A DNA stretch of 61,284 nt. It comes from Kineosphaera limosa NBRC 100340. GTDB taxonomy: Bacteria; Actinomycetota; Actinomycetes; Actinomycetales; Dermatophilaceae. Each line of letters begins with the position of its first letter. Position 1 is the first letter of the stretch. Both the position numbers and the translations under genes were made by a program. Shown in pieces: positions 35,878 through 44,772 of the stretch. The stretch spans positions 1 through 61,284 of the forward strand of contig NZ_BAHD01000010.1 in assembly GCF_000298215.1 (NCBI RefSeq), in the 5' to 3' direction. A model generated the notes under the pieces. That model did not search any database. It saw only the letters and a program-made list of their open reading frames with translations, and had not been told where the DNA came from.

Positions 35878-37800
35878 TCAGCGCTGGGTCAGCCAGTAGA
35901 CGCCGTGGGGCGGGAGCCAGACGTGGCCGTCGTCGCCGCGGTGCACGGGCTCGCCGCTGATCTGCTCGACGGCATCGGGGATGCCGTGCTCGTGCAGGCG
36001 CCACCAGGGCCAACTGCGCCACTGGCCGGTGACGTTGTACAACCCGACGAACGTGCCCAGCGGGTGGTTGCGGACGGTCACCAGCACCCCGGGGTCGTCG
36101 ACGTCGCCGATGCGGGTGGCGACGCTGGCGTGCAGGTGCGGGAGTCGAGCCCGGGCCGCCACCAGCTCACGCAGATCCGCGAACGCCCGGCCCGCCACCG
36201 TCGCGCCATCGTGCCGCTGGGCGACGCGAGCGGGGTCCAGCGCCGGGCGGTGCGCCCATCGGTTGTCCTCCTCGTGGCCGGGCTCCGCGGCCCAGCCCGC
36301 ATCGTTGGGCGTGGCCAACTCGTCGCCGCTCCAGATGACCGGCAGCCCGCCCCACCCCAGGATCATCGCGTGAGCCAGCCGGAGCGCCGACAGCCCCGAC
36401 GCTGCTTCCTCCAGGCCCTGCCCCGCCCGGATACCGAGCAGGCTCGCGGCAGTTCCGCTGATCCGCCGGTCCCGGGTCTGCGGATTCTCCTGAAACACCA
36501 GCCCGTCGGCGTCCGAGCCCCAGAAGTCGCCGCTGTACCAGTCGGAGAGGAAGTACCGGTGGTCGAAGCCGCGCAGCCCCACGGAGGCGGCATCGTCGTC
36601 GGAGATCGCCCAGCCGATGTCGTCGTGGCACCGGATGTAGGTGATCCACGTGGAGGTCGCGGGCGCCGGCGGCAGTTGCCGCAGCGCGTGGGCAGCAAGG
36701 CCCACCTCCTTGGTCGCCAGCATCGACCAGACCTGCACCATGAGGCTGTTGTGGTAGGCGAGGTCGCTGACCTTGCCGGTGAATCGGCTGGTGCCCAGAT
36801 ACTGCACCAGCTCGTTCGGGGCGACGATGGCCTCCGCCTTGAACGCCACCGCCGGGCACGCGACCCGCGCCAGCGCCCGCAGCACCTGGGTGATCGAGTG
36901 CACCTCGGGTTGCCCCTGGCAGTTGGTGCCCATTCGCTTCCACATGAACGCGATTGCGTCCAGGCGTAAGACCTCCACCCCGGCGTTGGCCAGGAACAAC
37001 ACGATCTGCGCGTACTCCACGAGCACATTGGGGTTGGCCCAGTTGACGTCCCACTGCCACTCGTTGAACGTCGTCCACACCCAGCCGTCGAGCTCGTCGT
37101 CCCAGCTGAAGGAGCCGGGCGCGAAGTCGGGAAAGACCTCGGGCAGCGTGCGCTCGTAGGCGTCGGGCAGCTGCCGGTCGGGGTAGATGTAGAAGTAGTC
37201 GCGGTAGTGCTGCTCGCCGGCGCGGGCCCGCTGTGCCCATTCGTGTTCGGCGGCCACGTGGTTGAGCACGAGGTCCATGACCAGGCTCACGCCGCGCCCC
37301 CGTAGGGTCGTCGTCAGCTCCCGGAGGTCGTCCATCGTGCCGAGGTCGGGGCGCACGCTGCGGTAGTCGGCCACCGCGTAGCCGCCGTCGTTGTCGCCCT
37401 CACGCGGCGTCAGCAGCGGCATGAGGTGTAGATAGCGCACCCCGAGCTCGTCGAGGTAGTCGAGCCGATCCCCGATCCCGCTCAGATCGCCGGCGAACCG
37501 CTCGGTGTACGCCGCGTACCCGACCATCTCCGGCTCCTGCAGCCAGTCGGGCCGCAGCGAGCGCCGGATGTCGAGGCGCCGTAGCGCGGGGGAGCGTTCG
37601 ACGTAGGCGGCTGCGGCCGCCTCGACGAGCCGCACCGCGGTGGCCTGCGCCTGCTCAGCCGGGTACAGGTCGGCCAGGCCGCCGACGATATCGGGCCACC
37701 AGCGCTCCAGGCGCAGGGTGAAGATCTCGGCGGTCTCCGGCGGCAGGGACGCACACGCGCGCGCGGCGGTGGCTCGAACGTTCTCGGGCAGTGCGTGCAT
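35878..37800 (-). CDS. amylosucrase (GH13)
   Basis: A 640-aa alpha-glucanotransferase that uses sucrose to build alpha-1,4-glucan and release fructose. Catalytic residues are visible: nucleophile D281 in RLDAIAFMWK, acid/base E323 in KAEAIV and D393 in CHDDIGW, closely matching the Neisseria enzyme's order and spacing (286/328/393). The N-terminal helical domain and the B-prime region fit amylosucrase rather than a simple amylase. ATG 37800 begins MHALPENV. It is divergent from the permease gene and has no sugar transporter beside it. Sucrose hydrolase is the main alternative. Confidence 0.9.
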   Translation of the reverse strand: MHALPENVRATAARACASLPPETAEIFTLRLERWWPDIVGGLADLYPAEQAQATAVRLVEAAAAAYVERSPALRRLDIRRSLRPDWLQEPEMVGYAAYTERFAGDLSGIGDRLDYLDELGVRYLHLMPLLTPREGDNDGGYAVADYRSVRPDLGTMDDLRELTTTLRGRGVSLVMDLVLNHVAAEHEWAQRARAGEQHYRDYFYIYPDRQLPDAYERTLPEVFPDFAPGSFSWDDELDGWVWTTFNEWQWDVNWANPNVLVEYAQIVLFLANAGVEVLRLDAIAFMWKRMGTNCQGQPEVHSITQVLRALARVACPAVAFKAEAIVAPNELVQYLGTSRFTGKVSDLAYHNSLMVQVWSMLATKEVGLAAHALRQLPPAPATSTWITYIRCHDDIGWAISDDDAASVGLRGFDHRYFLSDWYSGDFWGSDADGLVFQENPQTRDRRISGTAASLLGIRAGQGLEEAASGLSALRLAHAMILGWGGLPVIWSGDELATPNDAGWAAEPGHEEDNRWAHRPALDPARVAQRHDGATVAGRAFADLRELVAARARLPHLHASVATRIGDVDDPGVLVTVRNHPLGTFVGLYNVTGQWRSWPWWRLHEHGIPDAVEQISGEPVHRGDDGHVWLPPHGVYWLTQR

Positions 37801-38023
37801 GGCCCCATCTTCGTGGACTCGCGGACCGTCGTGGGCCGCAGGTCCGCTCGGCCCCCTGGGAGCCCGCTGAGAGGGGCGCGTCGGAGGGGAGACGGATCGC
37901 ACGCAAAGGTCTAATGTTGCGCCGCGGATTGTCAGACTGCGGACCTCCCGGCCGCGGCGCGAACCCGCCTGGTAGCCGAGCCCGACAGCGCCGGCTCCGA
38001 CCGGACAAGACGAGGGGGCCGCT

Positions 38024-39553
38024 ATGGCTCAGGCTCACCCCCAGAGCGCAAAGAGGCGCGCTGGGATCTTTCGCACCAAGTCGATCGAGGAATCGCTCGC
38101 CGAGACCACCGAGTCGGAGTATTCGCTGAAGAAGCGACTCACGGCCCTCGACCTCACGGTCTTCGGTGTCGGCGTCATCATCGGCGCCGGCATCTTCACC
38201 CTCACCGGGCGCGCGGCGGCCACCGTGGCCGGCCCAGCGGTGCTCATCAGCTTCATCATCGCCGCCGTCTGCTGCGGCCTGGCCGCCCTGTGCTACGCCG
38301 AGTTCGCCTCGACGGTGCCGGTGTCGGGGTCGGCCTACACCTTCTCCTATGCGACCCTCGGCGAGTTCGTCGCGTGGATCATCGGCTGGGACCTGCTGCT
38401 GGAGCTCATGCTCGGCTCCAGCGTCGTGGCCCAGGGCTGGTCGGCCTACGCCGGGGTCTTTCTCGGGCACCTGGGGATCGAGATCCCGAAGTCCGTCGCC
38501 TACGGATCCTCGTTCGACCTGCCGGCGTTCCTGCTGGTCGCGGTGCTGACAGCGCTTGTCTGCTACGGCATCAAGGAGTCCCTGCGGGTCAACCTCGTGC
38601 TCGTGGGCCTCAAGCTGTTCGTCGTGCTGTTCGTGATCTTCGCGGGCATCGGCTACATCAACACCGCGAACTACACGCCGTTCATCCCGCCGGCCGTGCC
38701 CGCGTCGACGACCGGTGGCAGCATCTGGACGGCGCCGCTGGTCGAGACGATGTTCGGCATGGCGCCCTCGGCGTTCGGAGTGGGAGGCGTGCTGGCCGGG
38801 GCCTCGCTCGTCTTCTTCGCCTACATCGGGTTCGACGTGGTGGCCACGACCGCCGAAGAGGCCAAGAACCCGCAGCGCGATCTGCCGATCGGCATCATCG
38901 CCTCCCTGGTGATCTGCACGATCCTGTACTGCGCGGTCACGCTGGTCATCACCGGCATGATTCCCTACCAGGAGATCTCAACCGAGGCCTCGCTGGCCAC
39001 CGCGTTCGAACACGTCGGCCGGCCGGAGTTCGCCACGATCATCTCCGCCGGCGCGGTCGCAGGCCTGACGACCGTCGTCATGACGTTGCTCATCGGCGCC
39101 ACCCGCGTCACGTTCGCGATGTCCCGCGACTGGCTGCTGCCCGCCTCGCTCGGCACGACCAATCCGCGCACCGGCACCCCGATCAAGCTGACGCTGATCA
39201 TCGGCACCACGGTCGCCTTCATCGCCGCGTTCACCCCGGTCGGCAAGCTGGAGGAGATGGTGAACATCGGCACCCTCGCGGCGTTCACCCTGGTCTCGAT
39301 CGCCGTGCCGATCCTGCGGCGCAACCGCCCCGACCTCAAGCGCTCGTTCCAGGTGCCAGGCAGCCCCTTCGTGCCGTGGCTGGCGGCCGCCGTCGCGTTC
39401 TACCTCATGCTCACGCTGCCCCTGGAGACGTGGGTCCGGTTCATCGCGTGGATGGTGCTGGGCCTCATCATCTACTTCGTCTACGGCATGCGCCGCTCGC
39501 GCCTGGCAGTCGGGGCCCACGACATCCCCGCACCGGACTACTCCGCGCACTGA
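38024..39553 (+). CDS. APC-family amino-acid permease (CAT-like)
   Basis: A 509-aa protein with 12 or more membrane segments. The first segment has VIIGAGIFTLTG, the consensus start of APC permeases, and FFAYIGFDVVATTAEEAKNPQRDLP is typical of cationic amino-acid transporter (CAT)-type members. Basic or branched amino acids are likely substrates but not proven. GAGGGGG stands before ATG 38024. The stop codon lies inside an 11-bp tandem repeat, followed by a very strong hairpin. Confidence 0.92.
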   Translation: MAQAHPQSAKRRAGIFRTKSIEESLAETTESEYSLKKRLTALDLTVFGVGVIIGAGIFTLTGRAAATVAGPAVLISFIIAAVCCGLAALCYAEFASTVPVSGSAYTFSYATLGEFVAWIIGWDLLLELMLGSSVVAQGWSAYAGVFLGHLGIEIPKSVAYGSSFDLPAFLLVAVLTALVCYGIKESLRVNLVLVGLKLFVVLFVIFAGIGYINTANYTPFIPPAVPASTTGGSIWTAPLVETMFGMAPSAFGVGGVLAGASLVFFAYIGFDVVATTAEEAKNPQRDLPIGIIASLVICTILYCAVTLVITGMIPYQEISTEASLATAFEHVGRPEFATIISAGAVAGLTTVVMTLLIGATRVTFAMSRDWLLPASLGTTNPRTGTPIKLTLIIGTTVAFIAAFTPVGKLEEMVNIGTLAAFTLVSIAVPILRRNRPDLKRSFQVPGSPFVPWLAAAVAFYLMLTLPLETWVRFIAWMVLGLIIYFVYGMRRSRLAVGAHDIPAPDYSAH

Positions 39554-39592
39554 CCAAGCACTGACCAAGCACTGACCAAGCACTGACAAAAC
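39549..39592. repeat. 11-bp tandem repeat over the permease stop codon
   Basis: ACTGACCAAGC is repeated exactly at 39549-39559, 39560-39570 and 39571-39581, with a degenerate fourth copy to 39592. The first copy contains the TGA of the permease gene; each copy brings another TGA. Confidence 0.95.
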
Positions 39593-39633
39593 CACGCGCC
39601 CACCCCACAGAACAGTGTGGGGTGGGCGCGTGG
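39592..39633. terminator. bidirectional terminator, 18-bp perfect stem
   Basis: 39592-39609 pairs perfectly with 39616-39633 across the loop GAACAG. On the minus strand it is followed by a TTTTG run, so it is a classical intrinsic terminator for the solute-binding gene. It can also stop the plus-strand permease transcript. Confidence 0.93.
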
Positions 39634-39647
39634 CGAGTGGCCGCCGG

Positions 39648-40433
39648 TCAACAGCTGGTCAGCACCTGAGCGGCAGCTGGCCAGCGCGGCGGCGCCACCG
39701 TCGCCTCCTGGCCCGCGCGGGCCAGTGAGTCGGCGATGAAACCGCTCGCCTTCAACTCTTCGACGAACTGCGCGACCCAGGCCAACGTGCTCTGCGAGAG
39801 GTCAGGTCGCGTCGCGGCGCACTGGGCGATCTCCTGGAAGCGCTGCGGCACCACCCGATGCCCCGGATGCTCCTGCACCCACCGCGTCGCTGGCTGGCGC
39901 ACCCCGGCACCGGCCTCCAGGGCTTCGTCGAGGTAGACGTCGACGCCTTCGGCGCCGCGCACCAACTGTGCGTGCGCCAGGGTGCGGGTCAGGTACAGGT
40001 CGTAGGCGGACCCCTCCTTGACGCCGATCCGCACCCCCGGCCGGTCCGCCTCCTGCACCGTCGTGATCGGGGAGTCGTCGGGCACGACGAAGACGCCTTC
40101 GATGAGCACGTACGGCGGGGTGAAGGCCACCTGCGCAGCCCGGGCCGGCTCGTCGGCCAGGAACGCGAGGTCGGCGCGTCCCTGCACCAGGGCGTCGAAA
40201 CTGTGCCGCGCTGCATCGACGCACGTGAACTCGACGGGCACCCCGAGCCGCCGAGCCGCCTCCCGCGCGATGTCGACGCTCACCCCGCCGGGGTCCTGCG
40301 GGGTGCCGTGGGTGAGCACCGGATTGCCCAGGTTGATGTGCGCGCGCAGGGCCCCGGTGGCGGCGAGCTCGGCCCGCGCCTGCGGTACGTCACCGTGCTC
40401 GCCGCCGTGATGGTCGACCAGCTCGTCGACCAT
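39648..40433 (-). CDS. solute-binding-protein-like domain without signal peptide
   Basis: A 261-aa bacterial extracellular solute-binding family 3-type fold: GGVSVDIAREAARRLGV, ALVQGRADLAFLADEPARA, YVLIEGVFVV and a GVRIGVKEGSAYDLYL segment mark the two lobes. The N-terminus ([14 protein letters not shown]) has no signal peptide or lipobox and no permease or ATPase gene is adjacent. It may be a cytoplasmic sensor or an enzyme of the same fold, such as a PheC-like dehydratase. The ATG shares one base with the stop of the ATP-grasp gene (TGATG), so the two act together. Confidence 0.8.
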   Translation of the reverse strand: MVDELVDHHGGEHGDVPQARAELAATGALRAHINLGNPVLTHGTPQDPGGVSVDIAREAARRLGVPVEFTCVDAARHSFDALVQGRADLAFLADEPARAAQVAFTPPYVLIEGVFVVPDDSPITTVQEADRPGVRIGVKEGSAYDLYLTRTLAHAQLVRGAEGVDVYLDEALEAGAGVRQPATRWVQEHPGHRVVPQRFQEIAQCAATRPDLSQSTLAWVAQFVEELKASGFIADSLARAGQEATVAPPRWPAAAQVLTSC

Positions 40434-41680
40434 CAGGCTCCCCGGACGTGCTGGTTCTCGCCGGCCCACTGGCCGACCAGACCCCGGAAGTGGCCCATGA
40501 ACATGTCCTCCTCGTGCGGCGGATAGGTGGCCTGCACGGTCTCTTGCAGCAACCGCTCGAAGTCGGCGCTGGTGACCCACTCGTGCACCACCTCCGGCAC
40601 GTGCGACAGGTGCTTCTCGCAGAACTCCCAATAGCGCTCGGAGTCGAAGTGGTTGTCCGCCAACGCCAGATAGGCGTCGATCTTCTCTTCGTAGCTCAGG
40701 TCGGGATTGTCGGCGATTTCGAAGTACGCCTTGGTCCGCAGGTCGATCTGTCCGCGGCGGCCGGTCACCACGCAGAACGTCGACCAGCGCACCAGGGCGG
40801 TCATCGCCCACGGGAAGTAGTAGTGCAGGCTCGTCACCGCGACATCGGGGCAGGCGTTCGCGTAGTCGATCGGGTAGACCTCGTTGCCGGTGACGAGCAT
40901 CTCGGCCGAGTTGAATTCCCAGGAGAAGAAGGCGTTGACGATGCGGCTGATCGCCGCGCACTCGTAGCCCGCCCGAGGGCTGAGGAAGCCGTGCGTCACG
41001 GCGTACCGCTCGTGCATCGGCTTGTCCGGCTTGAAGTCCATGACCATGGTCTCGGGCCCGATCGACAGGCACCGGGCGAACGTCTCGTAGTCGATCGTCG
41101 CCTGCAGGTGCATGAGCATCTGCCCGGAGGAGTCGTAGGCCGTGTGCAAGTCGTCGCGGTTGTTGATGCGTGAGACACCGCGCCAACCGCCCCCGTCGAA
41201 GGGCTTCATGTACATCGGATAGCCGAGGTCATTGGCGATCTGGTCGAGGTCGAAGCTCGTGTTGTAGTTCTCCGACGTGTACGCCCACCGCACATTGTCG
41301 ACCGGATTCTTGTACGGCACGAGAATCGTGCGCGGCACCTTCAAACCTAGTCGCAGCATCGCGCAGTAGGCGCTGTGCTTCTCCATCGACTGGAAGGTGA
41401 ACGGGCTGTTCAAAAGGTAAGTGTCGTTCATCAGAGCGGCCTTCTTGAGCCACTCGCGCGGGTGGTAGTACCAGTGGGCGAGGCGGTCGATGACCAGTTC
41501 GCTGCGCACCGGGTCGCGCAGATCGAAGGGGTGGATGGTCAGGCGTTCGCTCGTCAGCTCGTGCCGGGTGCCGTCGATGTCGAGCGGGCCGACGCGGGCC
41601 AGCAGCGCCTCGAACGCTTGGGGCCAGTCGGTCTCGGCGCCCAGCAGCAGGCCGATGAGGTGATGACGGGTGTTCGACAC
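40433..41680 (-). CDS. ATP-grasp domain protein of unknown product
   Basis: A 415-aa protein. An ATP-grasp core is indicated by [16 protein letters not shown] (nucleotide lysine and glycine loop, about residues 155-169) and by acidic metal ligands near MVMDFKPD and [13 protein letters not shown]. Such enzymes join a carboxylate to an amine or thiol through an acyl phosphate. GGAGGT 4 bp before GTG 41680 fixes the start; the ATG at 41710 has no RBS. It is first in a two-gene operon with the solute-binding-like protein. I do not know the substrate or a named family. Confidence 0.8.
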   Translation of the reverse strand: MSNTRHHLIGLLLGAETDWPQAFEALLARVGPLDIDGTRHELTSERLTIHPFDLRDPVRSELVIDRLAHWYYHPREWLKKAALMNDTYLLNSPFTFQSMEKHSAYCAMLRLGLKVPRTILVPYKNPVDNVRWAYTSENYNTSFDLDQIANDLGYPMYMKPFDGGGWRGVSRINNRDDLHTAYDSSGQMLMHLQATIDYETFARCLSIGPETMVMDFKPDKPMHERYAVTHGFLSPRAGYECAAISRIVNAFFSWEFNSAEMLVTGNEVYPIDYANACPDVAVTSLHYYFPWAMTALVRWSTFCVVTGRRGQIDLRTKAYFEIADNPDLSYEEKIDAYLALADNHFDSERYWEFCEKHLSHVPEVVHEWVTSADFERLLQETVQATYPPHEEDMFMGHFRGLVGQWAGENQHVRGA

Positions 41681-41739
41681 AGCGACCTCCGCGGGGGTTG
41701 GGGTGCCCATTGTCTAGCAGACCGAGGGTCGTGTGCTGT

Positions 41740-41890
41740 GCCATACTCGCGGGGTCATTGTCGCCCGCGGGGTGCGGAAGCCGGTGTGAGTCCGGCACGG
41801 TCGCGCCACTGTGAGGACCCCTGTGGGTCCGAGTCAGACCCGGCTGCGCGGGAGACCCCTTCGTCGGGGGCGCGAAACCCCCAAGGAGTT
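41740..41890 (+). promoter_or_regulatory. cobalamin riboswitch upstream of cbiM
   Basis: The conserved core GAAGCCGGTGTGAGTCCGGC is followed by the B12 box GCGCCACTGT (41803-41812) and a closing GAGTCAGACC segment. Downstream, GGGGG (41866-41870) can pair either with ACCCC (41855-41859) or with CCCCC (41878-41882), which abuts the AAGGAG RBS at 41883-41888. That gives a plausible translational on/off switch, in which adenosylcobalamin would reduce cobalt import. The outer boundaries are approximate. Confidence 0.92.
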
Positions 41891-41893
41891 GCC

Positions 41894-42691
41894 ATGCACA
41901 TCGCCGAGGGGTTCCTGCCCCCGCTGCATGCCGCGGCGTGGACCGCGGTCGCCGCACCGTTCGTCGTCCACGGCGCCCGCCGCGTCGTCATCCAGGTCCG
42001 CGAGCACCCCGAGAGCCGCCTGCTGCTCGGTGCCGCCGGAGCGTTCACCTTCGTTCTGTCCGCCATCAAACTGCCCTCGATCACCGGCAGCTCCAGCCAC
42101 CCCACCGGGACCGGCCTGGGGGCGGTGCTCTTCCGGCCGCCGATCATGACGTTCCTGTGCACGATCGTGTTGATCTTCCAGGCGTTACTGCTGGCCCATG
42201 GCGGGCTGACGACCCTGGGCGCCAACGTCTTCTCCATGGGCATCGTCGGCCCCTGGGTCGCCTTCGCCGCGTGGTCGCTGCTGCGCTCCCGACCGGCGGT
42301 GGCGATCTTCAGCGCGATGTTCCTGGCCAACATCTCCACCTACGTCGTCACCTCCTTGCAGCTGGCGCTCGCCCACCCCGACGTCGAGACCGGGTTCGCC
42401 GGCGCCGCGGCCAAGTTCCTCACCGTCTTCGCGCTCACGCAGATCCCGCTGGCGCTGGCCGAGGGCGTGTTGGGGGTGCTCGTGTGGCGCCTGCTGACCG
42501 GCGTGGCTGCGCCCGAGCTGGCCCGCCTGGGGCTGCCGGTGCCGACCGCGCAACCGACAGCAACCGCTGCCTCCGGCTCGCCGAGCGCCGCACCGAGTGG
42601 CTCGCCGGGGGAGTCCTCGGGCGGGTCATCGGGTAGCGCGGACGCCACCGGGTCCACGACCTCGAGCACCGGTGCAGGTGAGTCGCGATGA
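41894..42691 (+). CDS. cbiM: cobalt ECF transporter, CbiM
   Basis: Substrate-binding membrane subunit of the cobalt ECF importer; 265 aa. The mature N-terminus [10 protein letters not shown] supplies His2, which with the N-terminal amine chelates Co2+. Six to seven membrane segments follow, with [17 protein letters not shown] and the central [19 protein letters not shown] typical of the family. The C-terminus carries a Ser/Gly/Thr-rich tail of about 45 residues, which is unusual. AAGGAG lies 5 bp before the ATG, under riboswitch control. Its stop overlaps cbiN (ATGA). Confidence 0.96.
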   Translation: MHIAEGFLPPLHAAAWTAVAAPFVVHGARRVVIQVREHPESRLLLGAAGAFTFVLSAIKLPSITGSSSHPTGTGLGAVLFRPPIMTFLCTIVLIFQALLLAHGGLTTLGANVFSMGIVGPWVAFAAWSLLRSRPAVAIFSAMFLANISTYVVTSLQLALAHPDVETGFAGAAAKFLTVFALTQIPLALAEGVLGVLVWRLLTGVAAPELARLGLPVPTAQPTATAASGSPSAAPSGSPGESSGGSSGSADATGSTTSSTGAGESR

Positions 42692-43038
42692 CGCGCCGCC
42701 GCTGGATCGACGTCGCCCTCGTCGCCGTGCTCTTCCTGCTCATCGCCGGATCCTTCGTCATCGGGCGCTCGGTGGGCGACGGCGAGTTCGCGGGCACCGA
42801 CGCCACCGCCACCGAGATGGTGGAGGGGGACGGCCACGAACCCTGGTTCACCCCGCTCTTCGAACCGGAGTCCGCGGAGCTGGAGTCGGGGCTGTTCGCC
42901 TTGCAGGCGGGTTTGGGGGGCATCGCGCTCGGCTACTGCATCGGGCGGCTGCACGCCCGCCGGCATCGTGAGGCCGAGGGTTCACCCGCCGCTACGCCCG
43001 TGCCCTCCGGCGGACCTGCAGAGACGGGTGGTCGGTGA
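42688..43038 (+). CDS. cbiN: cobalt ECF transporter, CbiN
   Basis: Small auxiliary subunit of 116 aa with two membrane segments (about residues 7-26 and 68-88) around an extracytoplasmic loop containing ATEMVEGDG and [17 protein letters not shown]. In CbiN this loop helps load Co2+ onto CbiM. The ATG overlaps the cbiM stop and the stop overlaps the cbiQ GTG, so the whole cluster is translationally coupled. Confidence 0.92.
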   Translation: MTRRRWIDVALVAVLFLLIAGSFVIGRSVGDGEFAGTDATATEMVEGDGHEPWFTPLFEPESAELESGLFALQAGLGGIALGYCIGRLHARRHREAEGSPAATPVPSGGPAETGGR

Positions 43039-43823
43039 CGGCTTCGGGACTGGCGCTGGACAACGCCGCCTGGGACAGCCCCTGGCGGGAGCGCGCGGTG
43101 CGCGACAAGGCGGTGCTCGCGCTCGGGCTCGTCGTTGCGGCGCTCGTGCTGCCGGCCTGGCCGGGGACCGTGTTCGTGGCCCTGGCCGCCGCGGCACTCC
43201 TTCTCGGCCCGGCCCGGGTGGCGCCGCAGTTGCTGCTGCGCTGCCTGGCCGCGCCGGCGGTCTTCATCGCCATCGGCGGGCTGTCGGTAGCGGTGACGCT
43301 GGCGTGGGACGGTGGGCCACGGCTGGGTTTTGCGCCCGACTCGCTGGCCCGCGCCGGCTCGCTCGTCGGGCACGGCCTGGCCGGCACCCTCGCGGTGCTC
43401 GTGCTCGCCGCCACGACCCCGATGATCGACCTGCTCAGCGCGTTGCGTCGGGCCCGCGTGCCCGACGCCTGCGTCGAGGTCGCCGCGCTGATGTACCGCA
43501 TGCTATTCACGCTGCTGGAGTCGGTGCGGGCGATCCGGATGGCCCAGGAGCAGCGGCTCGGTTACGCCACCCGTCGGGCCGGGATGCGGTCGGCCTCGAC
43601 GGCCCTGACGTCCGTGCTGCTGCGCGCGTGGCAGCGGGCCGCCCGACTGGAGGAGGGCCTGGTCGGCCGCGGCTACGTCGACGCCCTGCGCACCCTCGAC
43701 CCGCCGCGGCACGCCTCGGCCCGCTTCGTCGCCGCCAGCCTGCTGCTGCTCGCCGCCGTCGCTGCGCTGACGTTGCTGGTCGCCGGTACCACGGGATTAC
43801 GTCTGCCAGGGTGGGGCGCGTGA
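43035..43823 (+). CDS. cbiQ: cobalt ECF transporter, CbiQ
   Basis: Transmembrane coupling (T) component, 262 aa, about five to six membrane segments. The cytoplasmic helices carry [17 protein letters not shown] and [17 protein letters not shown], which contain the two Ala-Arg-Gly-type coupling regions that contact the ATPase. Starts at GTG 43035 overlapping cbiN; its stop overlaps the cbiO GTG at 43820. Confidence 0.94.
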   Translation: MTASGLALDNAAWDSPWRERAVRDKAVLALGLVVAALVLPAWPGTVFVALAAAALLLGPARVAPQLLLRCLAAPAVFIAIGGLSVAVTLAWDGGPRLGFAPDSLARAGSLVGHGLAGTLAVLVLAATTPMIDLLSALRRARVPDACVEVAALMYRMLFTLLESVRAIRMAQEQRLGYATRRAGMRSASTALTSVLLRAWQRAARLEEGLVGRGYVDALRTLDPPRHASARFVAASLLLLAAVAALTLLVAGTTGLRLPGWGA

Positions 43824-44668
43824 GTCACCTGAGTCTGCGGGCGCGCGGCCTGCACGTCGGCTACGGCGACCATCCGGTGCTGGCCGGTGCCGACCTCGAC
43901 GTGGCCGGCGGGCGTCGGGTGGCGCTGCTCGGCGCCAACGGCTCGGGCAAGACGACGCTGCTGCGGGCCCTCTCCGGCTCCCTGCGGCCTACCACCGGTC
44001 AGGTGCTGCTCGACGAAAAGCCGCTCACCTACGACCGCAAGGGCTTGCGGGCGCACCGGCAGGCCGTGCAACTGGTGCTGCAGGACCCCGACGACCAGCT
44101 GTTCTCCGCTGACGTCGCGCGCGACGTCTCGTTCGGTCCGACCAACCTCGGTCTCGATGCGCAGGAGGTGGCCGCGCGGGTCGCGCAGACCCTCGTCCTC
44201 CTGGGCCTGACCGACCTGGCGAACCGGCCGGTGCACCGGCTGTCGTTCGGCCAGCGCAAACGAGTGGCGATCGCCGGAGCCCTAGCCATGCGCCCGTGCC
44301 TGCTGCTGCTCGACGAGCCCACCGCCGGCCTCGACCCCGTCGGCGTCGACGACATGCTCGACGCCCTACGCCGCCTCGAGGAGCACGACACGACGGTCGT
44401 CATCGCCACCCACGACGTCGACCTGGCGCTGGCGTGGGCGGACGTGGCAGCTGTCGTCGTCGACGGCGCCGTGCACCAGGGCGAGCCGGGGGAGGTGCTG
44501 AGCGACGCGGACCTGCTCGTCCGGGCCCGATTGCGCCGCCCCTGGGTGTTGGAATTGGCGCAGCGCCTCGGGTTGCCCGCCGACCCCGACCTACCGCCGC
44601 TGCGTGACCTCGACGGCATCGCACACCGACTCCAGGGGCGCAGCGCTGGCGAACCAGCACGCCCCTGA
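43820..44668 (+). CDS. cbiO: cobalt ECF transporter ATPase, CbiO
   Basis: ABC ATPase, 282 aa. Walker A GANGSGKT (38-45), a Q-loop in [12 protein letters not shown], the ABC signature LSFGQ (141-145) in place of the usual LSGGQ, Walker B with D165-E166 in LLLLDEP, and the H-loop ATHD are all visible. It energises CbiMNQ. The GTG start overlaps cbiQ. No cobalamin biosynthesis gene follows; the operon ends with this gene. Confidence 0.95.
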   Translation: MSHLSLRARGLHVGYGDHPVLAGADLDVAGGRRVALLGANGSGKTTLLRALSGSLRPTTGQVLLDEKPLTYDRKGLRAHRQAVQLVLQDPDDQLFSADVARDVSFGPTNLGLDAQEVAARVAQTLVLLGLTDLANRPVHRLSFGQRKRVAIAGALAMRPCLLLLDEPTAGLDPVGVDDMLDALRRLEEHDTTVVIATHDVDLALAWADVAAVVVDGAVHQGEPGEVLSDADLLVRARLRRPWVLELAQRLGLPADPDLPPLRDLDGIAHRLQGRSAGEPARP

Positions 44669-44720
44669 CCGACCCAGCCATTCCGTTCGGCCGATTCAGC
44701 CTGCCGTCTACCAAGAGAAG

Positions 44721-44739
44721 TTAGGGCAGGCTAACCTTG
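44721..44739 (+). promoter_or_regulatory. IdeR/DtxR-type iron box
   Basis: TTAGGGCAGGCTAACCTTG matches the 19-bp consensus TTAGGTTAGGCTAACCTAA at 15 positions, including the central AGGCTAACCT. It lies 33 bp before ATG 44773 and would overlap the promoter, so iron-bound repressor should silence the gene. Confidence 0.75.
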
Positions 44740-44772
44740 GTTGCAAAAGTCGCTCAGGCCGAAAGGAGCCGC

